A DNA stretch of 64,000 nucleotides, taken from NCBI RefSeq assembly GCF_014222285.1, contig NZ_JACKZS010000007.1:26588-90587 (forward strand), in the 5' to 3' direction. This document shows positions 41,012-51,268 of this stretch, piece by piece. The stretch's first letter is position 1. Each line of letters opens with the position of its first letter. This DNA comes from Nostoc sp. UCD121 (lineage in GTDB: Bacteria; Cyanobacteriota; Cyanobacteriia; Cyanobacteriales; Nostocaceae). The position numbers and the translations under genes were made by a program. The notes beneath the pieces were generated by a model, which worked only from the letters and a program-made list of their open reading frames with translations, was not told the origin of the DNA and searched no databases.

Positions 41012-43369
41012 CTATTCCAGCGTGAAATAGAAAATAGAGCCAACGCCTACGGTAGATTCAACCCAAATTTGGCCGTTATGAAGCTCAACAATCTTCTTAA
41101 CAATAGCTAGTCCTGCACCTGCTCCTCCACCGTATTTTTCCTGAGAGTGCAGCCGTTTAAATAATCTAAAGATAGTTTCTAAGTGATGCCGTGGGATGCC
41201 AATACCGTTATCTCGGATATAAAAGATTGGGCATTGGGCATTGGGCATTGGGAACTTGTACTGAGCGAAGTCGAAGTATTGGGAATTGGGAATTGGGGAT
41301 TGGTCAATCATCAATAGTTCATCTTTCCCTGCTCCCTGCCCCCCTGCCTCTTCTTGAGAAAGGTAGCCAATCTCAACCCATTGCTCTGCTTTATCGTTGT
41401 ATTTGAAGGCATTGCCAAGCAGGTTACTGAAGACTTCATTAACGAGAACCCGATCGCACTGAATTGTTGGTAAAGGCCGAGGAATGCGAATATCCACAAG
41501 CGCAGAGTCTTGTCGACTTGCACGAAAAACATCAATTACTTGGTTGAGCAATTCGTTGAGATCGGTTGCTTGTTCTCGGAGATGTGCTTGTCCTAACTGC
41601 GAGAGTCGCAGCAAAGCATTAATCAGAGTTTCCATACGTACTGATAAGGATACTACTGTTTGCAAGCACTCAATTCCATCATCATCTAAGACTTGGGCAT
41701 AGTCTTCTAGCAGCACCGTCGAGAAGTTATAAATGCCCCGTAAAGGTTCTTTGAGATCGTGAGAAGCAGCGTAGGCAAAGGATGCTAGTTCTTGGTTGCT
41801 GCGTTCTAACTCCAGGTTGATTTTAGCTAATTCATCCGCTTTTGAGAGGACAATACCCACGATCGCATTACTCAGAGCGATCGCACTTTCAAGTTCACAC
41901 CCTTTCCAAGGTAAAGAAGTTAATCGAACCGTTTCTTGCCATTGTTCAAAGGATTTTCGGGGAGACTGGGTATAGCTACCATCTTCCTCGGCTTGAATGG
42001 ATTCTTGGGGATTTCCTGCCCAGTGTACTGTTTGAATAACTTCAGGGCGAAACCAAAGAATATAATAACGCCGGACTTTAGAAATTCGCAGCAGCAACAA
42101 ACCACTGGCAGTATCTTTAAATATGAGTGCTTCTGGATAAAGCTTCGGCAGAGAATCGGTAGAAAACAGGTTGTCACTAACTTGAGTATCTGCCCATTCA
42201 ATTAACGCCCGCACCCGATCAATATTTGGTGTTGCTCCCACAAGGTTAATTTCATTATCCAGACAAACCGCCGCTCCAGAGGCACTGACAAAATCTAGCA
42301 AGCGGATTTCCGGTTTTATTAAGGCATCGATAAAATTATCTGCTTGGGAAATAGACTCTAAAAACTCAGACTGTAGCGATTTGAGCTTTACCTTATAGTC
42401 CCATTCCGAATTACTAATTTTGTGCGCTAACTCTGAACACACAATTTGCCCCAAAAATTCGCACATCTTGCGTACTTCATAAGAAATATGCTTTGGCGTT
42501 TGATGATGACAGGATATTAATCCCCAAAGCTTTTTATCTTGAATCAGCGAAATTACTAAAAGACCCTTCACTCCCATATTTTGATGATATTCAGCACAAC
42601 ACCAATCAAAACTCCGTAGCACAGAGTAGCTTAAATCAAGAGGCTGATGTGTTGTCGGATTTTGTGTTGGAATTAGTTCAATGGGTTCGGCCGTCAAATC
42701 AGGAAGAAATCGGAGAAAGCAGCGCGTGTATAACTCCCTAGCCTGCGCTGGAATATCTGTAGCGGGATAATGGAGTCCTAAATAAGGTGATAAATCTTCC
42801 CGTTTAACTTCTGCAACAACAGAACCCGCTCCCGACTCATCAAATTGATAGACCATCACCCGATCGAAACCGATGATTTTTTGGACTTCTTCAGCCACTA
42901 AATGCAAAAATTCTACCAGGTTTGATGTAATTTGCATTTTTGCGATCGCTTCACCCGCCAAAGCATGAAAGCCTAAAAAACTCACCTCATATTTTGAGTC
43001 AGTCGGTTCTAATTCCAGAATCACAGCCTCTTCTGTACGATGAGCGATCGCATCAAAATCTCGTACTCCATGCAAAGTATTTATTGATACTTTAAAAGTA
43101 TTAGGACTACCAATTTTTTTTACCAAGCACTGCTTTACAGCTTCTACTTGTTGAGCTTCTAATAAATAGCTCAATGGTTTACCAAGCAAGTCTTTTGGCT
43201 CTTTATCTACATAAGCTCGGGTATTGTTACTAACTTGCAGTATCTCTAGCTGAGTACTGAGCGCTAGTAGTACACCATGAGGTTGAATAGAGCCAGGTAT
43301 ATGAATAGGTTTGCGATCGTGGTTAGTCAGAGCAGTCGCTTGGGTAGTAGTATTTTTAGGCTGGCTCAT
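41012..43369 (-). CDS. Cyanobacterial phytochrome histidine kinase
   Basis: The 785-residue product is PAS (~20-125)-GAF (~145-310)-PHY (~325-505)-HisKA (ASHDLKEPLRG, His537)-HATPase. The GAF has the PATDIP motif (202-207) and LRSFDWCCAEYHQNMGV, with Cys257 at the position of the bilin-binding Cys of Cph1. The usual His after it is Cys258. The N-terminal Cys used by bacteriophytochromes is absent (TNHDRKPIHIPG). PHY contains WFRPE. It probably binds phycocyanobilin as a red/far-red sensor. The HATPase holds an in-frame insertion (QGAGKDELLMID onward) of repeat origin at about 41225-41345. Confidence 0.94.
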   Translation of the reverse strand: MSQPKNTTTQATALTNHDRKPIHIPGSIQPHGVLLALSTQLEILQVSNNTRAYVDKEPKDLLGKPLSYLLEAQQVEAVKQCLVKKIGSPNTFKVSINTLHGVRDFDAIAHRTEEAVILELEPTDSKYEVSFLGFHALAGEAIAKMQITSNLVEFLHLVAEEVQKIIGFDRVMVYQFDESGAGSVVAEVKREDLSPYLGLHYPATDIPAQARELYTRCFLRFLPDLTAEPIELIPTQNPTTHQPLDLSYSVLRSFDWCCAEYHQNMGVKGLLVISLIQDKKLWGLISCHHQTPKHISYEVRKMCEFLGQIVCSELAHKISNSEWDYKVKLKSLQSEFLESISQADNFIDALIKPEIRLLDFVSASGAAVCLDNEINLVGATPNIDRVRALIEWADTQVSDNLFSTDSLPKLYPEALIFKDTASGLLLLRISKVRRYYILWFRPEVIQTVHWAGNPQESIQAEEDGSYTQSPRKSFEQWQETVRLTSLPWKGCELESAIALSNAIVGIVLSKADELAKINLELERSNQELASFAYAASHDLKEPLRGIYNFSTVLLEDYAQVLDDDGIECLQTVVSLSVRMETLINALLRLSQLGQAHLREQATDLNELLNQVIDVFRASRQDSALVDIRIPRPLPTIQCDRVLVNEVFSNLLGNAFKYNDKAEQWVEIGYLSQEEAGGQGAGKDELLMIDQSPIPNSQYFDFAQYKFPMPNAQCPIFYIRDNGIGIPRHHLETIFRLFKRLHSQEKYGGGAGAGLAIVKKIVELHNGQIWVESTVGVGSIFYFTLE

Positions 43370-43441
43370 AAATCAACTTATGTAAAGCTGAATTTTACAA
43401 TAGCGCAATTAATTGTCACATTTCTTTAAAGTATATATGGA

Positions 43442-43579
43442 ATGATAACCAGTGGAGTAGTGTTAGCCGATCAGATCAAATCACTAGACTGGAAAGTTAG
43501 AAAAGTTTTGTTTGTAGAGAGAGTTGAAGAGGATCTAATTGAAGAAGTGCAAGCAAGAATTGAACCTCTGATTTTATAA
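43442..43579 (+). pseudogene. mazF: C-terminal remnant of a MazF/PemK-type toxin
   Basis: A 45-codon frame reads GVVLADQIKSLDWKVRKV and EEVQARIEPLIL, which is the C-terminal third of MazF proteins (the segment after the active-site strands). The first ~65 residues, including the catalytic Arg, are missing, and no mazE is next to it. It is therefore a relic of a toxin-antitoxin module that lies just upstream of the phytochrome gene, in opposite orientation. Confidence 0.75.
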
Positions 43580-43690
43580 AGGTGCAAATAAACTCTACAG
43601 ACGTAATTAATTACGTCTGTATAAATCAAATAAAAATCATTACATGCAGCAATGCAACACCAATATCCAACATCCAAAATCCGAAGCTGA

Positions 43691-45394
43691 CTATGGTGTT
43701 GGGAACTTTTTTTTTACGGTTTTGGCTCCTTGTATATCTAGCAATTGAGCTAATTCGGTTGTATTCAATGACTTGACAAGACTTAAACCAAGAGACTTAC
43801 TAGAAATGCTTTGAGTGTAGGCGGCGTTCAGGTAAGGGGTGTATTGTGGTTTTCCTGCAATGTATGTTTGGAAGAAAGATAAACTTAAAACATTCATGTA
43901 ACGACGCGCTTGCGAAGCATCACCAATCATATCAGTAGGTAATGCTACTTGTTGATTTGCAGGATTGCCATTACCAATAGTGGAAAAGTGAGTACCACCT
44001 ACAAGCATGACGAGATATTTTTGTGAATTCGCAAACCAGGAGAAAGGTAAAATTTGCTCAGATAAAGCTGGTGCAACTGTATCATCACTACTGCTGACAA
44101 TCATCACTGGAGTTTTGATTTGACTTAAGCCAGCTTTGCCGAAAATAGAACTAGTAATGGGATTAACTGCGATCGCAGCTTTTACTCTCTCATCCCGCAG
44201 GTTATAATTCTTGCCAGACTTGCTAATGCTCAATTCTAAAGCGCGACACTGGAGCAGTAAAGACATATTCCAGGTTTTTTGCAGTGCTGCTGGTTGACAG
44301 TCTTGTTTTAGCTGCTCAAAGTTGATTTTTGCGCCTGCTAAGGCTAAGGCTGTGTAGCCTCCCAAAGATTGACCAAATACTCCGACTTGTTGCAGATTTA
44401 AGCGACCTTTAAACCTTGAATCAGATTGATTACCTTTTTCCAATTGATTCAATATATATGTGACATCCAAAGGTCGGTCTTGAAATTCACCTGGTTCTGC
44501 TACTTCAATGGCGTGTCCCTTTAACAGAGAACGTAATTGTTTAGCATCACTACCAGGATGATTGGGAACGACAACGGCAAATCCATAAGAAGATAGGTGC
44601 GTAGCTAAATATTGAAAGTTACTGCTATCTAAACCCAAACCATGAGAAATCACAATTATGGGTGCGGTTTTCTGGACATTGGGAATGTAAACATCAGTTA
44701 ATAAAAGCCGATTGCGCTTTGAGTCAAAAAACTTTAGGGTGTATTTTTGAGACTTAAACTTGCCAGGAACCTTTAAATCAGGCAATTGCGAGAGATTTGG
44801 TTGTGGAGTGGTAGCAGCTTCTATTTTAGACTCTTGGGAAACTGCTGCGATCGCACTATGGGTTTGGTTAACAAGTTTCTCTAATTCCGTAGCTATTTCT
44901 AAAGTCTCTGCAACATCAAGACGAATGCTGCTGCTGGGATATTTACGCAAAACATTCAAAAGTGTCAAGCCTCCCGATTCAGCAGAGGCTGAAATTAGCG
45001 CCGAACGCAAATTACCAAATCCTGGTTGACTGGTTTTAATGACTTGCGCCAACCGATGCAGCAAAAATTCTCCTTGCGGTGTGTAGAGAAGTTGCGAAAG
45101 TACTACCGGACTAACTTTCACGCGATTAAGTAAAATCCGTCGCAATTCTGGAAGCTGTTGTAGAGGCAGATATTGCTGATACGCGGCCAAATCTTCGTTA
45201 ATTACACCTGTTTTGGCATAGTTTTCTAAAGTGTTGACTGAAATGGAAAGCTCTAAGGCTGAATAAGATGCATAAATCCGCTCTGCTGCCAAGACAGAAT
45301 TGCTAATTCCAAACGTTGGCAGCAGTGTTGAAAGAACCAGCAATAGGGAATTCTTTCTCAGGCTGCTGGCCCAATTACCAAACAAACTATTCAT
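43691..45394 (-). CDS. Exported DUF1400/dienelactone-hydrolase-like esterase
   Basis: A 567-residue protein: signal peptide (to SNSVLAAE), DUF1400 region (~38-170, a cyanobacterial N-terminal domain with IYASYSALELSISV), linker, then an alpha/beta-hydrolase with VISHGLGLDSSNF, the nucleophile GVFGQSLGGYTA, Asp in VSSSDDTVAP and His in GGTHFSTIG. It resembles PAF-acetylhydrolase-like esterases. It probably acts in the periplasm or is secreted. Substrate unknown. Confidence 0.88.
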   Translation of the reverse strand: MNSLFGNWASSLRKNSLLLVLSTLLPTFGISNSVLAAERIYASYSALELSISVNTLENYAKTGVINEDLAAYQQYLPLQQLPELRRILLNRVKVSPVVLSQLLYTPQGEFLLHRLAQVIKTSQPGFGNLRSALISASAESGGLTLLNVLRKYPSSSIRLDVAETLEIATELEKLVNQTHSAIAAVSQESKIEAATTPQPNLSQLPDLKVPGKFKSQKYTLKFFDSKRNRLLLTDVYIPNVQKTAPIIVISHGLGLDSSNFQYLATHLSSYGFAVVVPNHPGSDAKQLRSLLKGHAIEVAEPGEFQDRPLDVTYILNQLEKGNQSDSRFKGRLNLQQVGVFGQSLGGYTALALAGAKINFEQLKQDCQPAALQKTWNMSLLLQCRALELSISKSGKNYNLRDERVKAAIAVNPITSSIFGKAGLSQIKTPVMIVSSSDDTVAPALSEQILPFSWFANSQKYLVMLVGGTHFSTIGNGNPANQQVALPTDMIGDASQARRYMNVLSLSFFQTYIAGKPQYTPYLNAAYTQSISSKSLGLSLVKSLNTTELAQLLDIQGAKTVKKKFPTP

Positions 45395-45824
45395 CGCTCA
45401 ACTGTTTCGGTGGTCTGTTTTTATCAGGTGTTGGCTTTGGTAGTTATTCGGACACCCTGCTTGGTTTACTTTAAGTTTTTAGCCTCAATTTTATCAAAAC
45501 AGAATTTAGGAGTCAGCCGTTATAATTCAGTATGAATTTTGTATAACTTGCGAATGTAGAAAGCTTTATCTGACTCCTGAATTCTGATTTATGAATTCTT
45601 TTTCAAGAATTTTTTTCTCGGCTAGAAAGTCAAAAATCAGATCCTACAGTGTCACACAGATGGGTAAAGTATCCATCTTATAATGGGTGACTCCCGTAGT
45701 TCGCCTTCACTATCAAATCATAACAAATAAAAAATACTCCGCCTCAGTATTTATGTTGTAGCTTTGAATGTTGCACGGATTCTATAGATAAAGAAAACAG
45801 TAAAAATCCTGAAAATCCTTACTA
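45395..45824. other. Intergenic region of 0.43 kb
   Basis: A+T-rich. I see promoters' space for the esterase gene but no gene, tRNA or clear hairpin. Confidence 0.5.
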
Positions 45825-46748
45825 CTAATCAGCTTTTCCTAATGCGATCGCCACTGAACCTGTAACGACTAAACCTGCTCCCAATATTGCTACCAAACTG
45901 AAGTGTTCTGATGGTATCCAATCAGGTGCAATAACTGATACAACTGCAACTGATATTAATGTCACAACGGGAGCTAAAGCTATTACGGCACTTACTCGTG
46001 ATGCTTCCCAATGTTCTAATGATTCGGAAAAAGCACCGTAAGCAATTAAAGTATTAAAAGCACAAAAAAGCAACATTCCTAAATGGAAAGGATCGAGTAT
46101 CAAAAGTGATTTTACTTTGGCTAGAGGAGTGAATAATAAAGCACATCCTCCATAAATAATCAACATAATGCTGGCAGAAGATAAAGATTGTAATAACTGC
46201 TTTTGTGCTAAAGCATAAATCGCCCATGACGTTGATCCTAGTGCTATAAAAACACTACCTAGTAGATATGTGCCATCTGCTGTAATTAGATTCGTTAGTT
46301 GTTCACGAAAAAATAAAACATAACCGCAAATCATTACACTGACACCAATCCATTGATACAGCCGATAACGTTCTTTAAAAATTACTAACCCTCCGAAACC
46401 TAATAAAAGGGTAGATAATTGAATTAGAACTTCAGCGTTAGCAGGTGATGTTAGTGATAAACCTTGGGTAAAAAAGAAGTAATTACTCCCTAAGAATAGT
46501 GTAGCGATCGCTAATAATTTCCAAGAAGCAGAACGTAGTTGTTCTAACTTTGGTAACTTGCCACGTATTCCTAAATACATAGCAAGTAGTAAAAATGATA
46601 CCGAAAATCGAAACCAGATGACGGTATAGACATCAAGTACTTGCAGAATTACTGCCAGAGCAATAGGTAAAATTCCCCACAATAAAACCGTTAATAGCGA
46701 TAATACTAGCCCTAAACGCCAGCGACCAGAACTTTGATGTAGTGACAT
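45825..46748 (-). CDS. EamA/DMT-family transporter
   Basis: The 307-residue product has ten hydrophobic helices in two EamA repeats (first ~15-145, second ~160-300). The loops are typical: YTVIWFRFSVSFLLLA in the first repeat and SRVSAVIALAPVVTL in the second. Members export amino acids or other metabolites at the inner membrane. The substrate cannot be read. Confidence 0.88.
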   Translation of the reverse strand: MSLHQSSGRWRLGLVLSLLTVLLWGILPIALAVILQVLDVYTVIWFRFSVSFLLLAMYLGIRGKLPKLEQLRSASWKLLAIATLFLGSNYFFFTQGLSLTSPANAEVLIQLSTLLLGFGGLVIFKERYRLYQWIGVSVMICGYVLFFREQLTNLITADGTYLLGSVFIALGSTSWAIYALAQKQLLQSLSSASIMLIIYGGCALLFTPLAKVKSLLILDPFHLGMLLFCAFNTLIAYGAFSESLEHWEASRVSAVIALAPVVTLISVAVVSVIAPDWIPSEHFSLVAILGAGLVVTGSVAIALGKAD

Positions 46749-47034
46749 TCAAGTATCCTACTCAAAGTAGGGCTGATGATAAGTTAAAACGTATCTAATT
46801 TGCATGTTTAAATTTTACAATCTTTTATTGATAATCTATCTTAATAGCTTAGTAAAAACAAATTAAATGTAGAACAGCTTATTGACCTTACTCAATTTAT
46901 TTTTAGTGCTAAATCATGGCATTTCTTGTTCATAGAAAATTTGTAAATAGCGTAATTACTTTACATGAATATTAAAATTCAGGGTTCCACGTAAACGTAT
47001 AATTTGTTTCAGTTTTATTTTAGTACTAAGCATT

Positions 47035-49137
47035 ATGGGGTTTCTACCCAATTTAAGCTTAGTAACTTCTATTACAGGCTTATCCATTTACTTACTACTA
47101 ACCTCAAAAAGTCGATTTTTGCTCAAATCTATGGTGACAAAAATAAAGCGCCAAGAGTGGAGATTCAAATATGGCAAGCTTAACTACCTGAGATCAAGAT
47201 TTTTAAAGACTATAACAATTGCTGTCATTATTATGGCAGCAATAATAGCTGGAAATACTGTCTCAGCCCAGGTTACGCCACCGCCTCTACCTTCGCTCAA
47301 AAGCATATCGGTTCCGGAGCCGGACAATCTTGGAGACTTCGTAAAAGACAAAGTAGCCGCCATAAAGTTAGGAAAAACTCTTTTTTGGGATATGCAGGTT
47401 GGGAGCGACGGCATAACCGCCTGTGCTAGTTGTCACTTCCATGCTGGGGCCGACAATAGATCCAAAAATCAGATTGCTCCTGGACTTTTACGGATTAACC
47501 CTGATGGTACAGAGAATCCAGATGCAGTTTTTAATGTTGGTGGTCTACCAAACTACCAACTCAAACCAGAAGATTTTCCGTTCCATAGTAATAATAATGA
47601 TGTCAGTTCTTCTCAGGGCATCTTCAATAGTAAGTTTGTTGATGTCATACCTGGTAATGCACAAGACCAAGTAACAAACGAGCCAGATCCAGTGTTTAAC
47701 GTGGGAGGCGTAAATGTGCGCCGCGTCGAGCCGCGTAACACTCCAACTGTGATTGATTCAGCATTCAACTTCCGCAACTTTTGGGATGGAAGGGCACAAA
47801 ATATCTTTAATGGGGTGAATCCCTTTGGTTTAAGAGATCCTAATGCTGCGATCGCTAAAGCCGCAAACCCAAATAAACTAGAATTTGTCAAAGTCAGTCT
47901 GAAGAATGCATCTTTGGCATCCCAAGCGGTTGGCCCGCCACTCAGTTCCTTTGAGTCGTCTGCTGATGGTCGAACTTTTCAAGAAATTGGTGATAAGTTC
48001 GGGCGAATTGACAAAAGATCCCTCAGCGCTGGTAAAGGTAAAAAGCTCCCCCGAAAACTTGCGAAAAAGTTATTGCCTCTCAGACCGCTAGGTAAACAGG
48101 TAGTGCATCCCCAAGACAGCGTTTTAGGTGCAGATAGTAGATCGCCCAAACCCGGACTCAAGGATAAAACTTATGGGCAGCTAATTCAAGATGCTTTCAA
48201 GCCGGAGTGGTGGAAGTCTAATCAACTCATCCAAGTTGATGCTGAAGGTAGAAGGAATTTTGTCAAAAAGCCCGATCGCTCCTTGGAGACTAATGAGTAC
48301 ACATTAATGGAGTACAACTTCTCACTATTCTTTGGGCTGGCAGTTCAGTTGTACGAGTCTACACTCATTGCCAATGATACGCCCTTTGATCAGTTCTTAG
48401 AAGGAAAAACTAATGCCCTAACTTCTGAGCAGAAACTAGGGAAAGTATTGTTTGAGGGCAAAGCTTTCTGTATTGCTTGTCACGTTGGATCGGAATTGAC
48501 AGCTGCTTCAACAAGCAATGTGACTAAAGAAGGACGAATCAAACGTGCGCCCTTCCCGCCAAACTCCCCTGAAGACACTGGCTTCTTCAATATCGGTGTC
48601 AGACCTACTACAGACGACCCTAGTTTGGGTAGTAAGGATGCTTTCGGTAATCCGCTTTCAGAAGCACGATTGGCTCAGTTAGGGAAATTTCAGCTTCTCC
48701 TTGGCGAAAATCCTCCCACCTTGAATCCACCGTTGAATCCTAATGAATTTGTGTTTGCAGACGGAGCCTTCAAAGCACCTGGACTTCGCAATGTGGAACT
48801 CACTGCTCCCTACTTCCACAATGGAGGTCATGCAACCTTAGAGCAAGTGATTGATTTTTACAATCGGGGTGGTGACTTAGGGCTTCTTCCTCCACTGCGT
48901 CTCTCACCGGAAGAAAAACAGCAATTAGTCGCCTTTTTAAAAGGTCTGACTGATGAGCGAGTTCGGTATGAGAAAGCGCCTTTTGACCATCCGCAACTGT
49001 TCGTCCCCAATGGACATCCATCAGGTAGCTCTACAACCGTTGTCAATGACGGTACTGGCAAAGCTACAGATAGTCTATTAGAAATTCCTGCTGTTGGTAA
49101 GAATGGTGGTAGTGGTACTCCAAATTTCTTGAGCTAA
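47035..49137 (+). CDS. Di-haem cytochrome c peroxidase/MauG-like protein
   Basis: A 700-residue protein with a membrane/signal helix at ~57-78 (ITIAVIIMAAIIAGNTVSAQ); the ATG at 47131 could be the start instead of 47035. Two haem c sites are seen, CASCH (130-134) and CIACH (~481-485), plus TAPYFHNGGHATLEQVI typical of the family near the C-terminus. It is roughly twice the length of classical bacterial peroxidases because of insertions between the haem sites, including VGGVNVRRVEPRNTPTV and a Lys/Leu-rich stretch. It acts in the periplasm, reducing peroxide or oxidising a protein partner. Confidence 0.87.
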   Translation: MGFLPNLSLVTSITGLSIYLLLTSKSRFLLKSMVTKIKRQEWRFKYGKLNYLRSRFLKTITIAVIIMAAIIAGNTVSAQVTPPPLPSLKSISVPEPDNLGDFVKDKVAAIKLGKTLFWDMQVGSDGITACASCHFHAGADNRSKNQIAPGLLRINPDGTENPDAVFNVGGLPNYQLKPEDFPFHSNNNDVSSSQGIFNSKFVDVIPGNAQDQVTNEPDPVFNVGGVNVRRVEPRNTPTVIDSAFNFRNFWDGRAQNIFNGVNPFGLRDPNAAIAKAANPNKLEFVKVSLKNASLASQAVGPPLSSFESSADGRTFQEIGDKFGRIDKRSLSAGKGKKLPRKLAKKLLPLRPLGKQVVHPQDSVLGADSRSPKPGLKDKTYGQLIQDAFKPEWWKSNQLIQVDAEGRRNFVKKPDRSLETNEYTLMEYNFSLFFGLAVQLYESTLIANDTPFDQFLEGKTNALTSEQKLGKVLFEGKAFCIACHVGSELTAASTSNVTKEGRIKRAPFPPNSPEDTGFFNIGVRPTTDDPSLGSKDAFGNPLSEARLAQLGKFQLLLGENPPTLNPPLNPNEFVFADGAFKAPGLRNVELTAPYFHNGGHATLEQVIDFYNRGGDLGLLPPLRLSPEEKQQLVAFLKGLTDERVRYEKAPFDHPQLFVPNGHPSGSSTTVVNDGTGKATDSLLEIPAVGKNGGSGTPNFLS

Positions 49138-49244
49138 CTAGCCATTTTCCATTACCTTAATCAAAAAAAATCATAAACCTTTATTTTTAAAAGGTTTAGG
49201 TTGGATTGAGGAACGAAATTCAACACCAACGAAAACTAATTTTA

Positions 49245-49280
49245 ACAAGGGGTTTAAGACAAAGGGCTTAAGCCCCTTGT
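49245..49280 (+). terminator. Terminator-like hairpin after the di-haem peroxidase gene
   Basis: ACAAGGGGTTTAAG pairs with CTTAAGCCCCTTGT (one G-T) around an eight-base loop, followed by CTGTTTAAG. It lies ~110 bp after the stop codon. Confidence 0.6.
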
Positions 49281-49367
49281 CTGTTTAAGTAAGTCAGGTG
49301 AGGGAGATGAGGAGAAGAATTAATAACCAGTCCAATGCCCAATTCCCAATTCCCAATTCCCAATTCT

Positions 49368-50546
49368 TTAAAAGAAATCAGCCATCCAAGGCGAAGCACC
49401 TGCAAATATTTGCGTAGCTGCTAAAATAGCCGTTTCTGTACCATTCAGTTTTCCCGCTATTTGCAAATGGTAGGGGGTAAACAAGCTTGAATATAATGGT
49501 GCTAACTCCCGGATATCTAGCTGCAACTCACCCTTTCCACCTTTTATGACTTCTCCACGTCCGTTAGCGACAGAAAGAATAAATTTACCATTATTTTCAG
49601 TTAGCAAATTATCTTGAATTTCTAAGTGCAATTCGGCTTGGATTGCCGGTGGATAACCACGTAATTCCAACGCCTTGACTACATCTATTATCCGCAGCAA
49701 CCAACGACTCGTAGTCTTAATCTTGGCAGTTTGCTCTGGTAGCAGCAATGTCAGAGAATCAATTGCAGAACTCTTCCACCGCACCTGTTGAATTTGAGAG
49801 CGATGACTTGCTAGAAAAGACCAGAAAGTTTGTGCAGCAGCAACTGTATTTAGTACCCAATCTTTGACGAAGAGGATTTCACCATTATTTGTTCGCTCTT
49901 GAGTAAAAATGATGTAGCCTTGGGGTTGGTCTTGAGTACCAATCAAATAGGTATAGACTATTTCCTTATCATTTGGTTGAATTATTCGTTCCCAAATTGC
50001 TGGATGTCGGTCTAAATATCCATGCGTTTGTCTCGCCTGCTGCTGATATAGCTCATGAAAGACTTCATGATTTATGCTTGCTACTAATTCCAAAGGTAGG
50101 GGTTGCTCTCGTACTTGGATATTTTGGGTAGCAATCTCCCAAATACACCAGCTACCCCCCTGCTCATAACCTACTTTCCGGTACAAGCTTTGAACAGCTG
50201 GATAAAGAGCGGAAATTGCTATACCTCTATCGTAAAGTTCTTTGAGGGTGTGCTGCATAAGAGCGATCGCAGCCCCCGAACCCCGATATTCTGGAGCAAT
50301 GCCCACTACGGCAATTCCTGTCATTGGTACACGTTGACCACCCCACCACTGACCCATGTCGAGAGTTGCTAATCCACCAGCTACTTGCTCTAATCTCCGA
50401 ATAATACGGAAATTTTCTACGCCAATCATGTTGATGTAAGCTTCCTCACCACCAAGGGCGCTGATGAAACACTGTTCAAGGATATGTTCCAACTGCTGGA
50501 TATCCTGTGGATGGGCGAGAGTGCTGTATTCAAATTGAGCCATCAT
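49368..50546 (-). CDS. Eis-like GNAT N-acetyltransferase
   Basis: The 392-residue product has an N-terminal GNAT domain (GIAVVGIAPEYRGSGAAIALM, the acetyl-CoA loop), a second degenerate GNAT-like domain and a C-terminal SCP2-like sterol-carrier fold (LQLDIRELAPLYSS). This is the Eis layout, whose members acetylate amines of antibiotics or proteins. A double ATG at 50546/50543 makes the exact start uncertain. The last residues end inside a repeat-flanked region. Confidence 0.88.
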   Translation of the reverse strand: MMAQFEYSTLAHPQDIQQLEHILEQCFISALGGEEAYINMIGVENFRIIRRLEQVAGGLATLDMGQWWGGQRVPMTGIAVVGIAPEYRGSGAAIALMQHTLKELYDRGIAISALYPAVQSLYRKVGYEQGGSWCIWEIATQNIQVREQPLPLELVASINHEVFHELYQQQARQTHGYLDRHPAIWERIIQPNDKEIVYTYLIGTQDQPQGYIIFTQERTNNGEILFVKDWVLNTVAAAQTFWSFLASHRSQIQQVRWKSSAIDSLTLLLPEQTAKIKTTSRWLLRIIDVVKALELRGYPPAIQAELHLEIQDNLLTENNGKFILSVANGRGEVIKGGKGELQLDIRELAPLYSSLFTPYHLQIAGKLNGTETAILAATQIFAGASPWMADFF

Positions 50547-50745
50547 CTCTTATACCACTAGTATTACAAAACCAGAGCTATACTACAACGGATGTTTTTA
50601 AGTGCTTCATCAACTTAGTACGCAATGGTGGAAATAAATATACTATGCGATCGCGCGGTTCGGACAAGATAGAAATACCATATTGAAATTTATTTTGTAT
50701 AGCTGGGCACTCTAGATTAAAGAAACATACTGGAGGGTTATTCTT

Positions 50746-51219
50746 ATGTCTACGACCTCAATTAGTGCAACACTGGCACAAACACAGAGAGATGCTGTGT
50801 TCCAAGCGATCGCTACAATTAAAGAAAACTTACCATTTTTAGTTGATTTGAGTGCAGATGACCGAAAAGCTTTACCTAAGATGGGAGATAAAAGTCGGGC
50901 GTTTGTAAGCAAAGCATTAGAGGTGGCGACGCAAAACCCAGAGTTCTTACCGCGATCGTTTGACATAGATGAGATGCGGAAAGATGTGCAGTTGTTTGAA
51001 GCGTTGTATCCACTATTGCTCTCGTTGACACAATTGCAAGATTTGGTAGATGATACATCCTTGGCAGTAGGCAGCGAAGCTTATGCAGCCGCCTTGCAAG
51101 TATATAACTATGCTAAAGTCAGTGGTCAGGGCACAGGTTTAGATACGATGGTTGAAGAAATGGGGCAACGGTTTTCCCGTAGAAATCGGAAAGTCAAGTC
51201 TCAACAGGTAGCACCGTAG
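50746..51219 (+). CDS. Conserved protein of unknown function
   Basis: A 157-residue, helical, soluble protein with AGGG ribosome site (TGGAGGG at about 50731). Its sequence (RDAVFQAIATIKENLPFLVDL, cut here as RDAVFQAIATIKENL; later LEVATQNPEFLPRSFD and YNYAKVSGQGTGLD) recalls a family found widely in bacteria as hypothetical. No known motif. It is followed 50 bp later by a 42-bp tandem repeat. Confidence 0.75.
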   Translation: MSTTSISATLAQTQRDAVFQAIATIKENLPFLVDLSADDRKALPKMGDKSRAFVSKALEVATQNPEFLPRSFDIDEMRKDVQLFEALYPLLLSLTQLQDLVDDTSLAVGSEAYAAALQVYNYAKVSGQGTGLDTMVEEMGQRFSRRNRKVKSQQVAP

Positions 51220-51268
51220 GAAATAACTCATCAATTGCACTGTTGAAGTGCAAGTTTAAAGCTCAAAG

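Noticed and set aside
41191..41406. Plus-strand ORF across the phytochrome insertion
   Set aside because: It is composed of interspersed repeat sequence and is antisense to the kinase domain.
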